Part shown: positions 7,278-10,106 of the stretch, piece after piece | Position numbering within the stretch: the first letter of the stretch is position 1 | How the letters are laid out: every line of letters begins with the position of its first letter | Source: CAZFCK01 sp964517355 | Lineage (GTDB): Bacteria > Desulfobacterota > Desulfovibrionia > Desulfovibrionales > Desulfovibrionaceae | DNA length: 10,106 nucleotides | Reading direction: 5' to 3' | Assembly (NCBI GenBank): GCA_964517355.1 | Contig: CAZFCK010000178.1 | Coordinates: 1-10,106, forward strand | Notes under the pieces: model-generated | What the model was told of the DNA's origin: nothing | Database searches by the model: none | Seen by the model: only the letters and a program-made list of their open reading frames with translations | Translations under genes and position numbers: made by a program

Positions 7278-7640
7278 TCATCTAAGTACTTTTTTTATGA
7301 CACTTAAAAGTTGTTCAGGTTTAAATGGCTTCACAATCCAGCCCGTAGCACCGGCGTTTTTACTTTCCTGCTTTTTGCTCGCCTGGGATTCGGTGGTGAG
7401 CATCACAATGGGGATGAACTTATATTGTTGTTTCGAACGTACATTCTTGATGAGTTCAATACCGTCCATATTGGGCATGTTCAAGTCGGTGATCAGCATA
7501 TCCACCTTGCCTTCAAGCTTGGACAAGGCGTCCTTGCCGTCAACTGCTTCAATTACCGTGTAACCGGCACTTTTAAGTGTAAAGGCGACCATTTGCCGGA
7601 TACTTGCGGCATCATCCACTGTCAAGATTGTTTTGGACAT
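7278..7640 (-). CDS. cheY: Single-domain response regulator CheY
   Basis: The 120-residue protein is a stand-alone receiver domain. It has the acidic pair D9/D10, the phospho-acceptor D52 in TDLNMPNMDG, T82 at the switch threonine position, and K104 in the VKPF motif. The aromatic switch residue, Tyr106 in the E. coli protein, is tryptophan (W101) here. Phosphorylated CheY normally binds the flagellar switch or, in twitching systems, a pilus motor. The target cannot be told from this window. The start is well supported by AGGAG (7646-7650) 5 bases before the ATG. It is the first gene of the cheY-cheA-cheB cluster. About 480 gene-free bases separate it from the MCP-like gene upstream, so it may have its own promoter. 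Confidence 0.95.
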   Translation of the reverse strand: MSKTILTVDDAASIRQMVAFTLKSAGYTVIEAVDGKDALSKLEGKVDMLITDLNMPNMDGIELIKNVRSKQQYKFIPIVMLTTESQASKKQESKNAGATGWIVKPFKPEQLLSVIKKVLR

Positions 7641-8122
7641 GAGTTCTCCTCATACGCTATTCCAGGTCACTTCAGAAAAAGGGCTTAAGCATTTAGGAGG
7701 TTATAAACTGGAGATAATCAATCTATTCGTTGCGATGGGGGCCGAGCGCGGTGTGCCCCTCAGTGCGCTCTGCGCGCCCGTGATGACCTCAGCAGCCCCT
7801 CTTCAAAAACCACATGGTGCGGAGAGGGAAAAAATGTATTACAAAACGTGAGCAACGGATTATATACAAACAATATAATCAGTTGTTCAACTAAATAATA
7901 AAGCATCAGGTTCCAGTACTTAAAAAAGAGTCGCTTATCCCATTGTACAATCAACAAAAACTTTTTTGGTCAACATCGCAATCATAATTTTTTCAAAAAA
8001 GACCAGGACACAGCTCAATGGTTAAAAACACCCTCTCTTGCAAAAGATCTTTACTTTGAAAAAAATTTATTTCGTTATAGCATCATCGTTAAAAAAGACA
8101 ATCACACAGGTGGACGCCTGCG
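7641..8122. other. Gene-free spacer upstream of cheY
   Basis: No gene is supported in these 482 bases. The half next to cheY (7741-7800) is GC-rich with GCGC runs, and the half from about 7850 to 8110 is AT-rich. On the minus strand several T runs (for example near 8048 and 8090) follow the MCP-like gene, but no GC-rich stem precedes them, so no clear terminator can be named. A symmetric TATAAT-containing inverted repeat lies at 7858-7880 and is the best promoter or operator candidate for the che cluster. A weak six-base pairing CCCTCT/AGAGGG lies near 7797-7828. Confidence 0.5.
7858..7880 (-). promoter_or_regulatory. Inverted repeat containing a candidate -10 box for cheY-cheA-cheB
   Basis: GATTATAT and ATATAATC are exact 8-bp complements around a 7-base spacer. 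As a result TATAAT is present on both strands (7859-7864 on minus, 7874-7879 on plus). On the minus strand the best upstream hexamer is TTGAAC, but the spacing of 20 is longer than the usual 17, so promoter strength is doubtful. The site is about 220 bases before cheY. It could equally be an operator. Confidence 0.3.
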
Positions 8123-9892
8123 TCAGAAAAGCTCAACGTTATCCCACCGCCCGTCATCCGTGTTCTGTTGGGAGGCAGTATGCGCGTCATCAGAAAAAAC
8201 ATGTTGGTGAACAAGACGCTCGGCATCCATGGTATAGCGTTCAAGTAATTTTTTCAGCCGTTCGGAACGTTGGGTATCGGTCCCTTCCGGCGCCAGTCTA
8301 CGGCTTTTATTTTCTAGCACCTCCAGCTCCTTTTCAGCCTTGCCCAACAATGCCGACACTGCGTGATGTAACTGAATTGAATCAATTAATTGAGTAATTT
8401 CTTTGGTTAAGTTTGAATTCTTCTTTATCAGCGTAAGAAAACCATTCGATATGGTGGCGTCCATATCCTTAAAGTGCTGCATGAGCAATTTCAGTCTTTC
8501 CATCATGGAAAGTACTTGTGACGTATCAAGAAAATCAGCAGCCCGCTCCCCCAATAAAGCGGCGGCATCGGATATGCGTCGCAACACATCGGCCACCTCA
8601 TTCGTTTGCCTGCTTGCTTCCTTGGAGAGATGCTGCACGGAGGTGGCCAACACGCCCATGGCGGCTCCTTGATCTCCAGTGTGCGCAGCCTTAATACTCG
8701 CATTGAGCGCAATAAGTTCAATTTCGGCCCCCACTTCTTCAATGTCGCCGAGATAAGAACTGATTTCAGACACGGTGGTGGCCACGGAGCCCATGGTTTT
8801 GCCGATTTTCTCTCCCTGGCTGGCAAACACTTGCATTGTACCGAGCATGCCATCCACGGACTTTTCAATGCGAACCAGGGTAGTTGAACTGCCCTTGGCA
8901 TCGCTCCCCAACAAGCTGGTCACTTCTTGTTGCATTTCCTGCAATGTGTCGCGAACATTGCCCAAGTTGGTTATGAGCGTTTCCACGGCGTTAAAAAACC
9001 GTTCGGAACCATTTTTGACCTGCCACCGTTGAATGGATGCAACATCCGCGACCCAATTCGCGATATCCGACTTCTCTTGCTGCGGTTTATTCTCACCGAG
9101 CATTTTGTTGATGTCATCCAGGGCCTCTTCCACATGTTCGACCTGTTGACGCACAATATCGTGAAATTGCAGTGAAGAAACAACCTCGCCAATACTGCCT
9201 TGAATAGTCGCGGAGCGAAGAGCCAACGATTGCGTCAACCCTTCAGATTGCCCCACAATATCTGATAATGTGGCGACATTGTGGCGGATATCGGAAAAAA
9301 TGGAGGTTGAGCACTGCGATTGCTTGTCGCGCATGGATTCAGTCTGCCGTAGCGCCAGATTGCTCAAATCTGCGAGGGATCTGGCATCCTGGCCGATTTT
9401 GGAAGAGTGATCTTCAATACGGTGGGCAAGCTTTTCAACGTCGTCGGCCAACGTGCTGAATCCGCTGCCGTCGGCGCCCAAGCGGGCGCTTTCAATGCGT
9501 GTGGAAATTCCCAGCATTTGCAGATGGCGCACCAATCGGCTGAATTCTCTCAAAAGTTCATCAAGTCCGGAAATGGTCTTCACGATATTCTGCAGGTCTC
9601 CAAGAGCCTTGCTGGAGGATTCCGTGCCGCATACATCGTGCATTTCCTGCAATTCGGAGGTGAAACCCTGAATTACTCCCTCCATTCCCTGCCGAGAAAA
9701 ATTCTCCAAAAGAGATTGCGTCAGATTGCCCAATTCTCCAGCGCCAAAGGCAAATTCTTGAAGCTTCTCTCCAAGGCGCAAAAATTCATGCTCTTGAGAG
9801 TGAATGCTTTTTGAAAGCAATGCGTGGAGCTTCGGAAGGAGGCTGGAGCAACACGCCTGTAATTCCTGGATCAGCTCATCTGAAGTATCCAT
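8123..9892 (-). CDS. Soluble MCP-related helical protein with internal duplication
   Basis: The 589-residue protein has no signal peptide, membrane segment or recognisable sensor domain and appears almost wholly helical, so it should be cytosolic. Two segments resemble the MCP signalling hairpin: IESARLGADGSGFSTLADDV (133-152) and IALNASIKAAHTGDQGAAMG (394-413). Each is followed about 105 residues later by a related motif: SLQFHDIVRQQVEHV (240-254) and SIQLHHAVSALLGKA (505-519). Matching positions are offset by 265-267 residues throughout, which shows a tandem duplication of the whole unit. The first motif contains D-x-x-x-Q, as in the phosphatase helix of CheZ; the second has lost it. A polar linker (about 530-582) ends in DNVELF. 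Annotation as a methyl-accepting chemotaxis protein would be usual, but the receptor tip consensus is degraded in both copies. It lies upstream of cheY-cheA-cheB on the same strand, which suggests a role with that system. It could be a CheY phosphatase, a soluble array component or a regulator of CheA. Confidence 0.85.
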   Translation of the reverse strand: MDTSDELIQELQACCSSLLPKLHALLSKSIHSQEHEFLRLGEKLQEFAFGAGELGNLTQSLLENFSRQGMEGVIQGFTSELQEMHDVCGTESSSKALGDLQNIVKTISGLDELLREFSRLVRHLQMLGISTRIESARLGADGSGFSTLADDVEKLAHRIEDHSSKIGQDARSLADLSNLALRQTESMRDKQSQCSTSIFSDIRHNVATLSDIVGQSEGLTQSLALRSATIQGSIGEVVSSLQFHDIVRQQVEHVEEALDDINKMLGENKPQQEKSDIANWVADVASIQRWQVKNGSERFFNAVETLITNLGNVRDTLQEMQQEVTSLLGSDAKGSSTTLVRIEKSVDGMLGTMQVFASQGEKIGKTMGSVATTVSEISSYLGDIEEVGAEIELIALNASIKAAHTGDQGAAMGVLATSVQHLSKEASRQTNEVADVLRRISDAAALLGERAADFLDTSQVLSMMERLKLLMQHFKDMDATISNGFLTLIKKNSNLTKEITQLIDSIQLHHAVSALLGKAEKELEVLENKSRRLAPEGTDTQRSERLKKLLERYTMDAERLVHQHVFSDDAHTASQQNTDDGRWDNVELF

Positions 9893-9897
9893 AGGCA

Positions 9898-9901
9898 CCT
9901 T
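9898..9901 (-). promoter_or_regulatory. Ribosome binding site that decides the MCP-like start
   Basis: AAGG lies 5 bases before the ATG at 9892. An in-frame GTG at 9898 overlaps the AAGGTG run itself and has no site of its own, so the ATG is preferred. Confidence 0.55.
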
Positions 9902-9969
9902 AATGATTTTCGGACGCTCTTAACTGATCGACTTCCGTAAAGCCTTGCAGCCTCAATAAAGGGCATTGG

Positions 9970-9989
9970 TGGGTCATACATATGACACA
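9970..9989. promoter_or_regulatory. Operator-like dyad upstream of the MCP-like gene
   Basis: GTCATA-CA-TATGAC (9973-9986) is a perfect 6-bp dyad. It extends outward as TGG…ACA with two of three further pairs matching, giving a span of 20 bases. The size and symmetry fit a site for a dimeric regulator, for example of the CRP/FNR superfamily, though the bases do not match a consensus I can name. It lies about 80 bases before the start codon and downstream of the candidate promoter, where a repressor would act. Confidence 0.35.
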
Positions 9990-10018
9990 ATGCCACAAAC
10001 GGATACGAACAGACCAGC

Positions 10019-10047
10019 ATTATTTATATTTTATGGCGATTATGCAA
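10019..10047 (-). promoter_or_regulatory. Candidate sigma-70-type promoter of the MCP-like gene
   Basis: On the minus strand TTGCAT (10042-10047) is followed after exactly 17 bases by AATAAT (10019-10024), one base from the TATAAT consensus. The -35 box matches only in TTG. It would give a leader of roughly 120 bases. The region is AT-rich, so a chance match is possible. Confidence 0.3.
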
Positions 10048-10057
10048 TCTTTTTTCT

Positions 10058-10101
10058 AGAGCATCTCACGCTTGAAAAGCGCTAGATGCTCTTATGCATT
10101 T
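10058..10101 (-). repeat. Dispersed hairpin element, copy 2
   Basis: AGAGCATCT (10058-10066) pairs with AGATGCTCT (10084-10092). Inside, after a 2-by-2 internal loop, CGCTT pairs with AAGCG around a 3-base loop. The outer flank shares 17 identical bases with copy 1 in inverse orientation (10085-10101 against 1559-1575). Read on the minus strand, the two copies have the same length within one base and the same layout. On the plus strand a TTTTTT run precedes it, and on the minus strand AAAAAA follows, so it is not a minus-strand terminator. As a plus-strand hairpin it is followed by TATGCATTT near the window end. Confidence 0.6.
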
Positions 10102-10106
10102 CCCTG

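Noticed and set aside
7633..7957. Two short open frames on opposite strands in the spacer upstream of cheY
   Set aside because: One begins inside the cheY start region on the opposite strand and the other uses TTG in AT-rich DNA. Neither has a ribosome binding site or motif.
8023..8122. Intrinsic terminator after the MCP-like gene
   Set aside because: Several T runs on the minus strand, but none is preceded by a stable GC-rich stem.
8123..8145. CheR/CheB-tethering pentapeptide at the C-terminus of the MCP-like protein
   Set aside because: The tail WDNVELF has aromatic residues, but the spacing does not fit the W-x-x-F pattern of the NWETF-type pentapeptide.
1..10106. CRISPR array, tRNA, rRNA, complete insertion sequence or phage genes
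   Set aside because: No regularly spaced direct repeats, no cloverleaf or ribosomal RNA signature, and no transposase, integrase or phage structural protein was seen.

Overview
The window looks like chromosomal DNA from a Gram-negative deltaproteobacterium, most likely of the Desulfovibrio group. This rests on the style of the CheA and CheY proteins, on two outer-membrane-type lipoproteins, and on a perfect hairpin beginning TGCCTCCGGCGGC, which I remember as frequent between genes in Desulfovibrio-type genomes. The genus assignment is inference and was not tested by any search.

Layout. (1) 128-1366, minus strand: a lipoprotein with a type 1 periplasmic-binding fold, LpoA/YraM-like. (2) 1367-2341: a gene-free, partly AT-rich region between divergent genes, holding several hairpins. 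(3) 2342-3745, plus strand: an OmpA-family lipoprotein with a calcium-binding-type repeat and three tandem OmpA domains, the third lacking the peptidoglycan-binding residues. (4) 3746-3991: a spacer between convergent genes with a 21-bp perfect hairpin and a second, long inverted repeat. (5) 7640 down to 3992, minus strand: a compact cheY-cheA-cheB cluster. (6) 7641-8122: a gene-free AT-rich spacer. (7) 8123-9892, minus strand: a soluble, MCP-related helical protein built from two copies of a unit of about 266 residues. (8) 9893-10106: its upstream region, with a candidate promoter, an operator-like dyad and a dispersed hairpin element.

How the genes fit together. CheA is the histidine kinase, CheY the diffusible response regulator and CheB the receptor methylesterase. 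CheR, CheW and a membrane receptor are not in the window, so this is a partial chemosensory set. The protein upstream of cheY has MCP-like helical hairpins but no membrane segment or sensor domain. It carries a CheZ-like D-x-x-x-Q motif in its first repeat and a short hydrophobic tail after a polar linker, so it may act on CheY or on the CheA array. That is a hypothesis.

The most interesting items are the internally duplicated MCP-like protein, a dispersed hairpin element found at 1559-1603 and 10058-10101 whose stems differ but remain self-complementary, the triple OmpA protein, and a CheA whose P2 position holds a divergent ferredoxin-like segment followed by a repeat resembling the GspE N-terminus.
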